DNA of 64,000 bases, taken from assembly GCF_000153305.1 (NCBI RefSeq), contig NZ_CH724107.1, positions 1,671,806 through 1,735,805 of the forward strand. The letters run 5' to 3'. The notes under the pieces were generated by a model. That model was not told the DNA's origin, did not search any database, and saw only the letters and a program-made list of their open reading frames with translations. The first letter of the stretch is position 1. Every line of letters starts with the position of its first letter. Below, one piece after another: positions 8,083 to 16,689 of the stretch. This DNA is from Oceanicola granulosus HTCC2516 (lineage in GTDB: Bacteria > Pseudomonadota > Alphaproteobacteria > Rhodobacterales > Rhodobacteraceae). The position numbers and the translations under genes were made by a program.

Positions 8083-9000
8083 ATGCAGATCTACCTGCCT
8101 ATCGCCGAGGTTTCGGTCAACGCCTTCCTGCTGCTCGGCATCGGCGGGATCGTGGGCATCCTGTCCGGCCTGTTCGGCGTCGGCGGCGGCTTTCTCATCA
8201 CCCCGATGCTGTTCTTCGTCGGCATCCCGCCCGCCGTCGCCGTCGCCACCTCGGCCAACCAGATCGTTGCGGCCTCGGTCTCGGCGGTGCTCGCCCACTT
8301 CCGACGCCGCACCGTCGATCTGAAGATGGGAACGGTGCTGCTGGCGGGAGGCCTCGTCGGCTCGGCGCTGGGCGTGCTGCTGTTCAACTACCTGCGCGGG
8401 CTGGGCCAGATCGACCTGTTCGTGAGCCTCTGCTACGTGATCTTCCTCGGGATCGTGGGCGGGCTGATGTTCATGGAGAGCCTCTCCGCCCTGCGCCGCG
8501 CGAGCCGCCCCGGCACGGTGCCGAGACGGCGGCGGCACGGGCTCGCGCACAGCCTGCCGCTCAAGGTGCGCTTCCGCGTCAGCGGGCTCTACATCTCGGT
8601 CATCCCCCCGATCCTCATCGGGCTCTCCGTCGGCGTGCTCTCGGCGATCATGGGCGTCGGCGGCGGCTTCATCATGGTGCCGGCGATGATCTACCTCCTC
8701 CACATGCCGACGAAGGTCGTCGTCGGCACCTCGCTGTTCCAGATCATCTTCGTCACCGCCTTCACCACCCTGCTCCACGCCACCACGAACCACACCGTCG
8801 ACATGGCGCTCGCGGTGATCCTCATCCTCGGCGGCGTCGTCGGCGCGCAGCTCGGCTCGCGGATCGGAGCCCGGATGCGGGCGGAACAGCTCCGCATCCT
8901 GCTCGCCGGGCTGGTCCTCGCGGTCTGTTTCAAGCTCGGGCTCGACCTCGTCCTGACGCCGCGCGAGGTCTACTCGCTCGATCCGGAGGGCATCGGATGA
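8083..9000 (+). CDS. TauE/SafE family (TSUP) sulfite/anion exporter
   Basis: This 305-residue membrane protein has the two repeated halves of the TauE/SafE family. Each half carries a glycine-rich core: GLFGVGGGFLITPML (about residues 30-44) and AIMGVGGGFIMVPAMIYL (about 188-205). Family members export sulfite, sulfoacetate or related organosulfur anions. ATG 8083 has only a weak ribosome-binding site, but the sequence from MQIYLPIAEV onward matches my recollection of related proteins. Its stop overlaps the next start (ATGA, 8997-9000), and the TauE plus TIGR02186 pair is typical of Rhodobacterales. Confidence 0.9.
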   Translation: MQIYLPIAEVSVNAFLLLGIGGIVGILSGLFGVGGGFLITPMLFFVGIPPAVAVATSANQIVAASVSAVLAHFRRRTVDLKMGTVLLAGGLVGSALGVLLFNYLRGLGQIDLFVSLCYVIFLGIVGGLMFMESLSALRRASRPGTVPRRRRHGLAHSLPLKVRFRVSGLYISVIPPILIGLSVGVLSAIMGVGGGFIMVPAMIYLLHMPTKVVVGTSLFQIIFVTAFTTLLHATTNHTVDMALAVILILGGVVGAQLGSRIGARMRAEQLRILLAGLVLAVCFKLGLDLVLTPREVYSLDPEGIG

Positions 9001-9752
9001 TCCGGCTGCTGCTGGCGCTCCTGCTCCTCGCTCCCGCCGCGCGCGCCGAGACGGTCGTCCTCGGGCTCAGCCAGAACGAGGTCGCCATCACCGCGACGTT
9101 CGACGGCTCCGAGATCCTGATCTTCGGCGCCGTCCGGCGGGAGAGCCCCGTTCCCGACGGCGCCGCGCTGGAGGTGGTCATCACCGTCGCCGGCCCGTCG
9201 GAGCGGCTCGTGGTGCGCCGCAAGGACCGGGTGGCGGGCATCTGGATGAACACCGAGGGAATGGTGATCGACGCGGCCCCCTCCTTCTACGCGGTCGCCA
9301 CCACCGGGCCGCTGCGCGAGGTGGTGACCTGGACGGAAGACCTGCGCCACTCGATCTCGATTCCCCGCGCGATCCGCGCCGTGGGCGATATCGAGGGCAT
9401 CTCCGACCCGCGCAGCTTCCGCGAAGCGCTGATCCGCATCCGCGCGGCCGCGGGCGACTACCAGGTGCTCGAGGAGACCATCGACCTCGAGGAGGACACG
9501 CTGTTCTCCACCTCGATCTCGCTGCCGGCGAACCTCACCGAAGGCAACTACGCCACGCGCATCTTCCTCACGCGCGAGGGCGAGGTGGTGGACAGCTACG
9601 AGGCGGTCATCGCGGTGCAGAAGGTGGGGCTCGAGCGCTGGCTCCACGCGCTCAGCCAGGAGCAGCCGTTCGTCTACGGGCTGTTGTCGCTCGTCATCGC
9701 GATCAGCGCCGGCTGGGGGGCCTCGGCCGCCTTCCGCGCGCTTCAGAGCTGA
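8997..9752 (+). CDS. TIGR02186 family exported/membrane-anchored protein
   Basis: This 251-residue protein has an N-terminal signal peptide (IRLLLALLLLAPAARA). A beta-rich periplasmic domain begins ETVVLGLSQNEVAITATFDGSEILIFGAVRR, and one C-terminal membrane helix (about residues 220-245) follows. This matches the TIGR02186 family, of unknown function, repeatedly found next to TauE/SafE genes. Translational coupling to the exporter suggests an accessory or sensing subunit. The convergent dehydrogenase gene ends four bases away. Confidence 0.88.
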   Translation: MIRLLLALLLLAPAARAETVVLGLSQNEVAITATFDGSEILIFGAVRRESPVPDGAALEVVITVAGPSERLVVRRKDRVAGIWMNTEGMVIDAAPSFYAVATTGPLREVVTWTEDLRHSISIPRAIRAVGDIEGISDPRSFREALIRIRAAAGDYQVLEETIDLEEDTLFSTSISLPANLTEGNYATRIFLTREGEVVDSYEAVIAVQKVGLERWLHALSQEQPFVYGLLSLVIAISAGWGASAAFRALQS

Positions 9753-9755
9753 GCC

Positions 9756-10484
9756 TCAGCCGCGCCCGATGAGCGGTGCCTTGGTGGCCATGATCGTCTG
9801 CCACAGCACGTTGGCCGACAGCGGCAGCTCCGCCATCGCGACCACCGCCTCGGCGACGTGCGCGACGTCCATTGTCGGCTCCGGCTCCACCCCCGCGGCG
9901 CGCGCCTTCTCCTTGAGGTGGCCGACCATCTCCGTCTCGGCGTTGCCGATGTCGATCTGCCCGGCGGCGATGTCGAACGGCCGGCCGTCGAGCACGAGGC
10001 TCTTGGTCAGCCCCGTCACGCCGTGCTTCGCCGCGGTGTAGGTGACCGAGCCGGCGCGCGGCCGGTCGGCGCTGATCGAGCCGTTGTTGATGATGCGCCC
10101 GCCGCGGGGCGTCTGGTGGCGCATGATCCCGAAGGCGGCGCGCGCGCACAGGAACATCCCGGTCAGGTTGACCGACAGCGACAGCATCCAGTTCTCGACG
10201 GTGACCTCGTCAATCGGCGCGGCGGGCGTGAAGATGCCGGCGTTGTTGAACAGCAGGTCGAGCCGCCCCTCGGCGGCCGCGAACTCGCCGAACGCGGCGG
10301 CGACGGCAGTCGGCTCGGTGACGTCGCAGGGCAGGACCATCGCGGCGCGGCCGCGGGCGATCTCGGCCAGCGCCTCGCGGCGGCGCGCGATCAGGCCGAC
10401 GCGCCAGCCGTTGTCGAGCAATCCCTCGGCGACGGCGCGGCCGATGCCGCTGCTCGCGCCGGTGACGATGGCGGTCCTGGTCAT
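9756..10484 (-). CDS. Short-chain dehydrogenase/reductase (SDR)
   Basis: This 242-residue classical SDR carries the NAD(P) motif TGASSGIG (about residues 8-15), the N-N-A-G stretch (about 86-89), a serine in NGSIS and the catalytic Y-T-A-A-K. The frame is open far upstream on this strand, but MTRTAIVTGA is the natural start. That ATG overlaps the helicase gene's TGA by four bases. The substrate is unknown; these enzymes oxidise or reduce alcohols and carbonyls. Confidence 0.9.
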   Translation of the reverse strand: MTRTAIVTGASSGIGRAVAEGLLDNGWRVGLIARRREALAEIARGRAAMVLPCDVTEPTAVAAAFGEFAAAEGRLDLLFNNAGIFTPAAPIDEVTVENWMLSLSVNLTGMFLCARAAFGIMRHQTPRGGRIINNGSISADRPRAGSVTYTAAKHGVTGLTKSLVLDGRPFDIAAGQIDIGNAETEMVGHLKEKARAAGVEPEPTMDVAHVAEAVVAMAELPLSANVLWQTIMATKAPLIGRG

Positions 10485-12010
10485 GCGTCTCCTCCCGTGA
10501 GCTCGAGCGGCGCGGCGGGCCTGGCGGCGAGATCGGCCGTGCCCAGCGGCTCGGAGGGGCGGCCGAGCCGGTTGCGGATGACCCAGCGCAGCTCGCGCTC
10601 GGCCCGCGTGACGGCGACGTAGGCGAGGCGCTTCCAGAGCGGCTGGCCCGCCTCGATCCGCCCCATGCGCGAGGCGGCGTAGATGTCGGGGCCGAAGACC
10701 TGCACCGTGTCCCATTGCGAGCCCTGCGCCTTGTGGATCGTCACGGCGGCGCCGTGAAGGAACGTCGCCCCCATGGAGGCGGCGAAGGGGATGAACGGCT
10801 CCTCCTCGCCTTCCTTCTCGATCTTGACGATGCTCGCCGCCGAGACCTGCGGCTCCTCCGCGCCCACCACGTGCAGCCGCGAGAAGCCGGGCCGCCGGCC
10901 GGGGCCGAGATAGACCACCTGCGCCCCCTTGATCAGCCCGCGGGCCTCGAGGTCGAGCCGCTTCTTGCGATGCTTCAGCGGCAGCTCGATGCCGTCGCAG
11001 ATCAGCGGCTCGCCCTCGAGCAGCTCGTCGACGGCCGCGCCGTAGGCGGCGCGGAAGGCGTGGATCAGGCGGATGCGCGTCGCGTTGCGCCAGACGAGGA
11101 CGGGCGAGCGGGCCATCAGGTCGGCCTCCACCCGCGGCGCCCAGACGACGCGCTCGTCGCGGCCCGCGGCCTCCTCGATCATCCGCTCGAAGGCGTAGAA
11201 GTCGACGGCCGGATCGGCGAGCGCGTGGGCGAGGTCGAGGATCGGATTGTCCTCGGCCTGCCGGTGGATGCGGTGCAGTTCGAGCACGCGCTTCTCGGGC
11301 AGGCTCTCGAAGACCATCCCGCCGCTCGATTGCACGGGCGGCAGCTGCGCCGGGTCGCCGAACAGCAGCAGGGTCGGGAAGATCTCCTTGAGGTCCTCGA
11401 ACTGCTTCTCGTCGAGCATGGAGCTTTCGTCGACGAAGCCGATATCGAGCGGCTCCTCGCGCCGCTTCCAGCCGGTGATGAAGTCCGATCCGCGCAGGCC
11501 CGCCGCCGCGAGCGCGGCCGGGACGGAGGCGTGGGACTGGTAGGAGGCGTGGGCGCGGTCGAGCGCGACGTCGGTGAGCCCCTCGATCGCCGGCCGCTCG
11601 CCATTGCCGGCCAGCCATTCGGCCACCTTCTCGAATTCCGGATCGTAGACCGGCGTGTAGAGGATGCGGTGGATCGTCGTGGCGGGCACGCCCCGCGTGC
11701 GCAAAACGCTCGCCGCCTTGTTCGTCGGCGCGAGGATCGCGAGCGTGCGCCGGTCCTTGCGCTTGCGGCCCTCCCAGTCTCCCGAGACGATGTCGACGCC
11801 GAGCGCGCGCATCGACTTGTAGAGTTCGGCGAGCAGCATCGTCTTGCCCGAGCCGGCCTTGCCGATGACCGCGAGCACGTTCTCCGCGCCGTCGCGGGGC
11901 GGTGTGAGGGTCTCGTCGGCGAGCGAGACGCCGGAAACCGCCAGCGCGTCGGAGATCGTGTCCCAGGCGACAGCCTGGTCGTCGGAGAATTGCAGGGCGG
12001 GCAGCGTCAT
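10481..12010 (-). CDS. RecD-like superfamily 1 DNA helicase / ATPase
   Basis: The 509-residue protein has SF1B helicase motifs in order: Walker A IGKAGSGKT (about residues 49-57), motif Ia LAPTNKAASVLR, Walker B GFVDESSML, motif III LLFGDPAQLPPV, and C-terminal TIHKAQGSQWDTV and VAVTRAERELRW. It lacks the long N-terminal region of RecD2. Proteins of this size are annotated as ATP-dependent RecD-like helicase or exonuclease in alphaproteobacteria. Likely role is DNA repair or recombination. It is coupled by a four-base overlap to the SDR gene. Confidence 0.88.
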   Translation of the reverse strand: MTLPALQFSDDQAVAWDTISDALAVSGVSLADETLTPPRDGAENVLAVIGKAGSGKTMLLAELYKSMRALGVDIVSGDWEGRKRKDRRTLAILAPTNKAASVLRTRGVPATTIHRILYTPVYDPEFEKVAEWLAGNGERPAIEGLTDVALDRAHASYQSHASVPAALAAAGLRGSDFITGWKRREEPLDIGFVDESSMLDEKQFEDLKEIFPTLLLFGDPAQLPPVQSSGGMVFESLPEKRVLELHRIHRQAEDNPILDLAHALADPAVDFYAFERMIEEAAGRDERVVWAPRVEADLMARSPVLVWRNATRIRLIHAFRAAYGAAVDELLEGEPLICDGIELPLKHRKKRLDLEARGLIKGAQVVYLGPGRRPGFSRLHVVGAEEPQVSAASIVKIEKEGEEEPFIPFAASMGATFLHGAAVTIHKAQGSQWDTVQVFGPDIYAASRMGRIEAGQPLWKRLAYVAVTRAERELRWVIRNRLGRPSEPLGTADLAARPAAPLELTGGDA

Positions 12011-12062
12011 GGCCGGCAGACTATCCCTGCCCTCGGGCGGGGGCCAGCGCCGATCGGCGCGG

Positions 12063-12830
12063 CTAACGCGGCGGTGCGGCGGCCGCGCCGCGCGTGCCGG
12101 GGCCCGCCGGCGCGGCCCCGACGACGATCAGCCCCTCCATCGCCGCCCGCGCGACGGCGTGGGTGGTGTTGGCGGCGCCGAGCTTGAAGCGGGCGCTCTC
12201 GATATAGGCCCGCAGCGTATGCTCCGAGATCGACAGGACATCCGCCACCCGGCCGCGGCCGTAGCCTTGCGCGAGGTACGTCAGCGCCTCGATCTCGCGC
12301 GGCGACAGGCTCCGCGACGGCGCGGGCAGCGTGGGGCCGGCGAGCTCCAGCGCCTTGCGGTTGAGATAGTGACCGACGAGGATCAGGTCGGGCTGGCGCG
12401 CGGCGGTGAATTCGGCCCAGGCCGCGTCACTGGTGGTATCGGTGACGGAGAACAGCGCGAATTGGCCATTGGGCCCCCGAAGCGGAATGGAGAAGCCCTG
12501 GCTGCCGACGCCGTGATCGAGCGCGTCGCGGCGATAGGCGCGCGCTGCCTTGCCCGACCAGTCGAGCTCTTTCCAGTCGACCGGATCGAACCGGCGAAAG
12601 CCGTCGATGACGACCGGATCGATACGGCGATAGCACCGCCGATCGTATCGCCGCCGCCAATGCTTCGAATAGGTGCCACAACGATATTCTTCCCCTTCCG
12701 CCCGAAGCCAATGGTAAACGCAATGCCGAACGCGAAGCCGGTCGCGCATATGGCGCGTTAGCCGCTGCAGGTCTTCAAGCCGATCTGCCTCCTGCAAGCT
12801 TGCCAGAATGCCGTGCAATGTCTCTGCCAT
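12063..12830 (-). CDS. LuxR-type quorum-sensing transcriptional regulator (no adjacent luxI)
   Basis: The 255-residue product has an N-terminal autoinducer-binding domain (about residues 1-165). Family-typical residues are visible in the spacing W-x3-Y-x6-DPV (SKHW...YRRIDPVV) and in GFSIPLRGPNGQFALFSVT. A C-terminal LuxR helix-turn-helix follows (LSPREIEALTYLAQGYGRGRVADVLSISEHTL.., about 180-240). It probably binds an acyl-homoserine lactone and then DNA. MAETLHGIL at 12830 was preferred to an upstream in-frame start because the domain normally begins there. It overlaps the small gene upstream by 56 bases in another frame. No synthase gene is in the window. Confidence 0.88.
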   Translation of the reverse strand: MAETLHGILASLQEADRLEDLQRLTRHMRDRLRVRHCVYHWLRAEGEEYRCGTYSKHWRRRYDRRCYRRIDPVVIDGFRRFDPVDWKELDWSGKAARAYRRDALDHGVGSQGFSIPLRGPNGQFALFSVTDTTSDAAWAEFTAARQPDLILVGHYLNRKALELAGPTLPAPSRSLSPREIEALTYLAQGYGRGRVADVLSISEHTLRAYIESARFKLGAANTTHAVARAAMEGLIVVGAAPAGPGTRGAAAAPPR

Positions 12831-12996
12831 CCCCGTACACCATGCGTGAAGCCTCCGACTTCCCCGGCCGCGCGCCGATTTCGGCCGCGGCAATTGACGA
12901 GGTCAATTCGAGCTGCTTCGAGAGCTCGCCCAGGTCATTTTCATCCGCGAAGGCTTTCAGATCGGCCAGGACGTCGAGAATCCACTTGTTGTTCAC
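12775..12996 (-). CDS. Small conserved-looking protein upstream of luxR
   Basis: This 73-residue frame starts with GTG at 12996, with GGAGAG about ten bases upstream. Its first 40 residues (NNKWILDVLADLKAFADEN) look like a real amphipathic helical protein and resemble small proteins I recall upstream of luxR-type genes in Rhodobacterales. The tail after about residue 45 runs into the luxR start and looks like translated noncoding sequence. Function is unknown; co-expression with luxR is likely. Confidence 0.6.
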   Translation of the reverse strand: MNNKWILDVLADLKAFADENDLGELSKQLELTSSIAAAEIGARPGKSEASRMVYGDGRDIARHSGKLAGGRSA

Positions 12997-13157
12997 CGCT
13001 ACACTCTCCGGCAGAAGTTAACGAAACATTACCAACCTAAGGTAGCACCGGCGGGCAAGCGCCTCCATTGGCCCTTTCGTCTCCGCCAGAAATGGGGAGG
13101 CATCGGCCGGCAAGTGTCTGGAATCGACCGCCAGCCATCGGCGGCGGAAACGGCGCG

Positions 13158-14516
13158 TTAACGAATGCGCAGGGCCGGTACATCCTCGAAATGGTGGCGG
13201 ATCGAGTTGGCGTAGAAGGTCAGCACCGGCTCTGCGCTCGCGCTCGCCGCGTCGGCCTCGTCGACGAGCCCGCGGATGCGCAGCCGCGACAGGCCCCGCT
13301 CCACCACCTCCGCCGCGCTGCCCGCCGCACGAGGCACGCCGGCCTCGTCCAGCACCGCCAGGTCGGCCGCGACCGCCTCGGCCAGGTCCGCGCCATGCGC
13401 GCCCCCGAGGAGCGCGCGCGAGACGAGCGGCACCGGGGGCGCGGGCATGCCGGCCGCAATGCGCCGCATCAGCTCGCGCCCGAGGTCGGCCACGTCCTCG
13501 CCCCGCGCCACCACCTCCGACAGCGCCAGCGGCGCGCCGAAGCTCACCCCGGCCTGGCCGAACTTCTTGAAGCGGCGGCTCAGGCGCTGGCCGAAATGCC
13601 GCCCCACCGTCCGCACGATCGCCAGCGGCGACACCCCGAACCGGCGCTCGCCGCGCTGCGCGGCGCGGATCAGCACGCGGTCTTCCATCACGCGATCGTA
13701 GTTAAGCGCGACCGGCACGAAGACCACTTCGCGCCCGTCCGGATCGTAATCGTCGAGCAGGTAGCTCAGCAGCCCGAGCTTGGGCAGCGCCAGCCGCCCG
13801 TCGAGGCTCAGCCCGCCCTCCGGGAACAGCGCCTGCGTCACGCCGCCTTGCGTCGCCATCTGGATGTAGCGGGCCAGCACCTTGCGATACAGGGCATTGC
13901 GTGTCCGGCGGCGGATGAAGAACGCGCCCATCATTCGGATCATCGCCGACAGCGGCCAGACCCGCGCCCACTCGCCGACCGCGTAGGACAGCGGCGTCGC
14001 GCCGCTGACGAGGTAGGTGACGAGCACGTAGTCCATGTTGGAGCGATGGTTAATGACGAAGACCACCGTCGCGTCCGGATCGACCCCCTCGAGCGCGTCG
14101 CGGCCATAGCGGCCGATGCGCACGTTGTAGAGCGAGTTCGCCAGCCAGCGCGCGAGGCGGATACCGATCGAGAAGTAGGCGACGGCGGAGAAGCTCGGGA
14201 CGATCTCGCGTGCGTAGCGCCGCGCCTGCTCGAACGCGACGTTCTCCGGCACGCCCTGCGCGGTGGCGTGCTCGACGATCGCCTGGCTCACCTCCGGGTC
14301 GTAGATCAGCCGCTGGATCATGTCGTGCCGCCGCGCCAGCTTGAACGGCTGGATCGGGCGCACCAGCCTTGTATTGAGCCGCGCGACCAGCCGCTCGGCG
14401 CGCTTGCGGAAAAACCAGCGCACGGACGGAAACAGGAAGTGAGACGCGAAAGTGACGGCCGCGAACAACAGGATCAGCAGAAAGAGCCACAGCGGCAATG
14501 TCACGTCGCTTGTCAT
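13158..14516 (-). CDS. PlsB-like glycerol-3-phosphate/lysophosphatidate acyltransferase
   Basis: This 452-residue protein has an N-terminal membrane helix (LPLWLFLLILLFAAVTFASHF) and the acyltransferase motifs in PlsB style. They are NHRSNMDYVL (H-x4-D catalytic pair, about residues 172-181), GAFFIRRR, and LFPEGGLS (motif III). These enzymes put the first acyl chain on glycerol phosphate at the inner membrane. It is shorter than E. coli PlsB (about 800 residues), like other alphaproteobacterial members. ATG 14516 was chosen because the membrane helix follows immediately; upstream in-frame sequence looks noncoding. Confidence 0.85.
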   Translation of the reverse strand: MTSDVTLPLWLFLLILLFAAVTFASHFLFPSVRWFFRKRAERLVARLNTRLVRPIQPFKLARRHDMIQRLIYDPEVSQAIVEHATAQGVPENVAFEQARRYAREIVPSFSAVAYFSIGIRLARWLANSLYNVRIGRYGRDALEGVDPDATVVFVINHRSNMDYVLVTYLVSGATPLSYAVGEWARVWPLSAMIRMMGAFFIRRRTRNALYRKVLARYIQMATQGGVTQALFPEGGLSLDGRLALPKLGLLSYLLDDYDPDGREVVFVPVALNYDRVMEDRVLIRAAQRGERRFGVSPLAIVRTVGRHFGQRLSRRFKKFGQAGVSFGAPLALSEVVARGEDVADLGRELMRRIAAGMPAPPVPLVSRALLGGAHGADLAEAVAADLAVLDEAGVPRAAGSAAEVVERGLSRLRIRGLVDEADAASASAEPVLTFYANSIRHHFEDVPALRIR

Positions 14517-14803
14517 GGCGGGCAAAATCGCAGGAGTGCCGGGCGGTGTAAATGGACGATCTGGGACTACCGAAACGTCCACGATATGGATCGCCACCGT
14601 ATCAAAATGGCACAGGCGGAATGTCTGACTTTCCCCGAATAGCGCTCATTCCGCCCCTATTGCGCGAGAAAGGAATTGCCGAGCCGAAGGAGGCACGGTA
14701 TCGTGCAATACCGGCGTTAAGATGGGCGCCTCCCGCGCGGCACTTTACAACTCTTGGGAATTGCGCCGCTCCGGAATGCAACTGAATTAGGATAATGGAC
14801 CCT

Positions 14804-15124
14804 ATGACTGACCTGTCAGACATGACGCGGAAAGACCTCGAAGCTCTCAAGCGCGACATCGATCGTCAGCTCGAGAAGCTCGCCAAGGACGAGCGCAAGC
14901 TCGCGCTCGAGGCGGCCGAGAAAGCGGCGCGGGAGCACGGGTATTCCCTCTCCGAATTGACCGCGGCCGGTGGTGCGAAGAAGGGCAAGTCCGGTTCGGT
15001 CAATCCGCCCAAATACCGCAATCCCGACAATCCCGACCAGACCTGGACGGGCAAGGGCCGCCGCCCCGACTGGATCAAGGCTGCCGAGGCCAAGGGCGTC
15101 GATATCTCCACGATGCAGATCTGA
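14804..15124 (+). CDS. H-NS/HvrA-like histone-like nucleoid protein
   Basis: The protein has about 106 residues from MTDLSDM; a start three codons upstream (14795) is equally possible. An N-terminal coiled-coil oligomerisation region ([20 protein letters not shown]) is followed by a basic linker (GAKKGKSG). The conserved H-NS DNA-binding loop comes next: [20 protein letters not shown] (about residues 74-93). Such proteins bind A+T-rich DNA and silence genes; HvrA of Rhodobacter modulates photosynthesis genes. Its TGA overlaps the deoD ATG (TGATG at 15122-15126). The 278-base gap upstream is A+T-richer than its surroundings, which would suit autoregulation. Confidence 0.93.
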   Translation: MTDLSDMTRKDLEALKRDIDRQLEKLAKDERKLALEAAEKAAREHGYSLSELTAAGGAKKGKSGSVNPPKYRNPDNPDQTWTGKGRRPDWIKAAEAKGVDISTMQI

Positions 15125-15828
15125 TGACGATCCATATCGGCGCCAAGCCCGGCCAGATCGCGGAAACGGTTCTGATGCCGGGCGATCCCTACCGCGCCCG
15201 GTGGGCGGCGGAGACATTTCTCGACGCGCCCGAACTGGTCAATGAAGTCCGCGGAATGCTGGGATATACCGGGACGTGGCGCGGCAATCGCGTCACGATC
15301 CAGGGGTCCGGCATGGGCATGCCGTCGCTGTCGATCTACGCCAACGAGCTGATCCGCGATTACGGCGCCCAGACGCTGATCCGCATCGGCTCGTGCGGCG
15401 GGATGCAGGAGAAGGTGAAGGTGCGCGACATCGTCATCGCGATGAGCGCGAGCAGCATCTCCACCCCCTCGCTCGGCATCTTCAAGGAGTTCAACTTCGC
15501 CCCCTGCGCCGACTGGTCGCTGCTGAGCGCTGCCCACGCGGCCGCCCAGACGCGCGATGTCGGGGTCCATGTCGGCGGCATCTACTCGGCGGACGTGTTC
15601 TACGACGAGCGCCCCGACCTCAACGAGCAGATGACCCGGCACGGCATCCTCGGGGTCGAGATGGAAGCGGCGGAGCTCTACAACCTCGCCGCCCGCCACG
15701 GCCGGCGCGCGCTGGCGATCCTGACCGTGTCCGACCACCTGATTACCGGCGAGGCCCTGCCCTCGGAGCAGCGCGAGCGCTCGTTCGGGGACATGGTCGA
15801 GATCGCGCTCGAGGCGGCCTTCGCCTGA
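15124..15828 (+). CDS. deoD: Purine-nucleoside phosphorylase DeoD
   Basis: This 234-residue enzyme is of the hexameric NP-II type: [21 protein letters not shown] at the N-terminus, RIGSCGGMQ (phosphate site), [10 protein letters not shown] (ribose-binding E-M-E) and TVSDH. It splits purine nucleosides with phosphate to base and ribose 1-phosphate. The BMP-type nucleoside importer 8 kb upstream would feed it. It shares one base with the H-NS-like gene, so expression of the two is coupled. Confidence 0.95.
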   Translation: MTIHIGAKPGQIAETVLMPGDPYRARWAAETFLDAPELVNEVRGMLGYTGTWRGNRVTIQGSGMGMPSLSIYANELIRDYGAQTLIRIGSCGGMQEKVKVRDIVIAMSASSISTPSLGIFKEFNFAPCADWSLLSAAHAAAQTRDVGVHVGGIYSADVFYDERPDLNEQMTRHGILGVEMEAAELYNLAARHGRRALAILTVSDHLITGEALPSEQRERSFGDMVEIALEAAFA

Positions 15829-15833
15829 GCCGC

Positions 15834-16679
15834 CTAGCGGCCGTGCGAGCCGCCATAGGGGTTGCGTTCGGGCGGCTGCCAGCCCCCGAGCGCACCCTCC
15901 TCCGGGGCCCAGACCTCCATCAGCAACGGATGACACTGCGCCACGTCGCTGGTGTGCTCGGCGGCACAGTCGCCGCCCGGGCAGGCGCTCAGCACGGCGC
16001 GCAGGTCGATCTCCGCGAACAGCGTCAGGTGGTCTCCCGGCCGCACCGGGCTCGCCTTCATGAAGTACCGCCCTTCGGCGTCGAAGCCGGTGCACATGAA
16101 GACGTTGAGCACGTCGTGCACGTGCGCCTCCGCCGCCTCCAGCGACAGCCCGGCATCGTCGGCAAGCGCGCGGGTGAGGTTGGAATGGCAGCAATGGTGG
16201 TAGTCGCCGCGCCCGAGCAGGCGGCCGGTATAGGGGTCGCAGCGGGTGCCGATGACGTCGTGCACGCGCCCGCCGAAGGCATCGGTGCCGTACCAGCCGA
16301 GGCTGTCCTCCACGATCGTCGCCATCGGCCGCAGGTGCGGCAGGCACGACCAGAGCCTGTCGCCGAGGCCGACATGGGTGCCGTGGAGCGCGCGGGTCTT
16401 GCCGGAGTAGAAGCGCTCGGAGAGGTCGTCGCGGTGGAACAGGTTGAGGTCGCCCACCTGCGGCCCCTCGACGGACACGATGCGCAGGAACTGCCCCGCC
16501 TCGAGGCTTACCGCCGCCGCGTCGCGCGGGGCGACGCGCACCTCGTCCACCTTGCGCGCGCCCGCGAGCGCCGTGCCGTAGAGCGCCAGCGGCGGCGGCG
16601 GCAGGCTGTCGGCGGGGTAGACGAGCACCGGCGCCACCGCCCGGCGGGCGGCGGCATCGGCGGGGGCGTCGTCGCTCAC
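15834..16679 (-). CDS. Urea carboxylase-associated family (DUF1989) protein
   Basis: This 281-residue protein has the conserved DUF1989 segments: QFLRIVSVEGPQVGDLNLF, RFYSGKTRALHG, IGTRCDPYTG, HCCHSNLTRAL, NVFMCTGFD and the C-terminal C-P-G-G-D-C. The repeated Cys/His residues suggest metal binding. Family members travel with urea carboxylase and transporters, but no such genes are near here. It ends five bases from convergent deoD and lies downstream of sdhB on the same strand, so it may be read through from the sdh operon. Confidence 0.85.
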   Translation of the reverse strand: MSDDAPADAAARRAVAPVLVYPADSLPPPPLALYGTALAGARKVDEVRVAPRDAAAVSLEAGQFLRIVSVEGPQVGDLNLFHRDDLSERFYSGKTRALHGTHVGLGDRLWSCLPHLRPMATIVEDSLGWYGTDAFGGRVHDVIGTRCDPYTGRLLGRGDYHHCCHSNLTRALADDAGLSLEAAEAHVHDVLNVFMCTGFDAEGRYFMKASPVRPGDHLTLFAEIDLRAVLSACPGGDCAAEHTSDVAQCHPLLMEVWAPEEGALGGWQPPERNPYGGSHGR

Positions 16680-16689
16680 GGCGCGGCCC

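Noticed and set aside
11005..11618. Upstream in-frame extension of the SDR gene within the helicase region
   Set aside because: It is an out-of-frame reading of the helicase gene; the SDR starts naturally at MTRTAIVTGA with a four-base overlap.
13060..13098. Inverted repeat GCCTCCATT...AATGGGGAGGC downstream of the acyltransferase gene
   Set aside because: The arms are unequal, the loop is long and no T-run follows on the minus strand.
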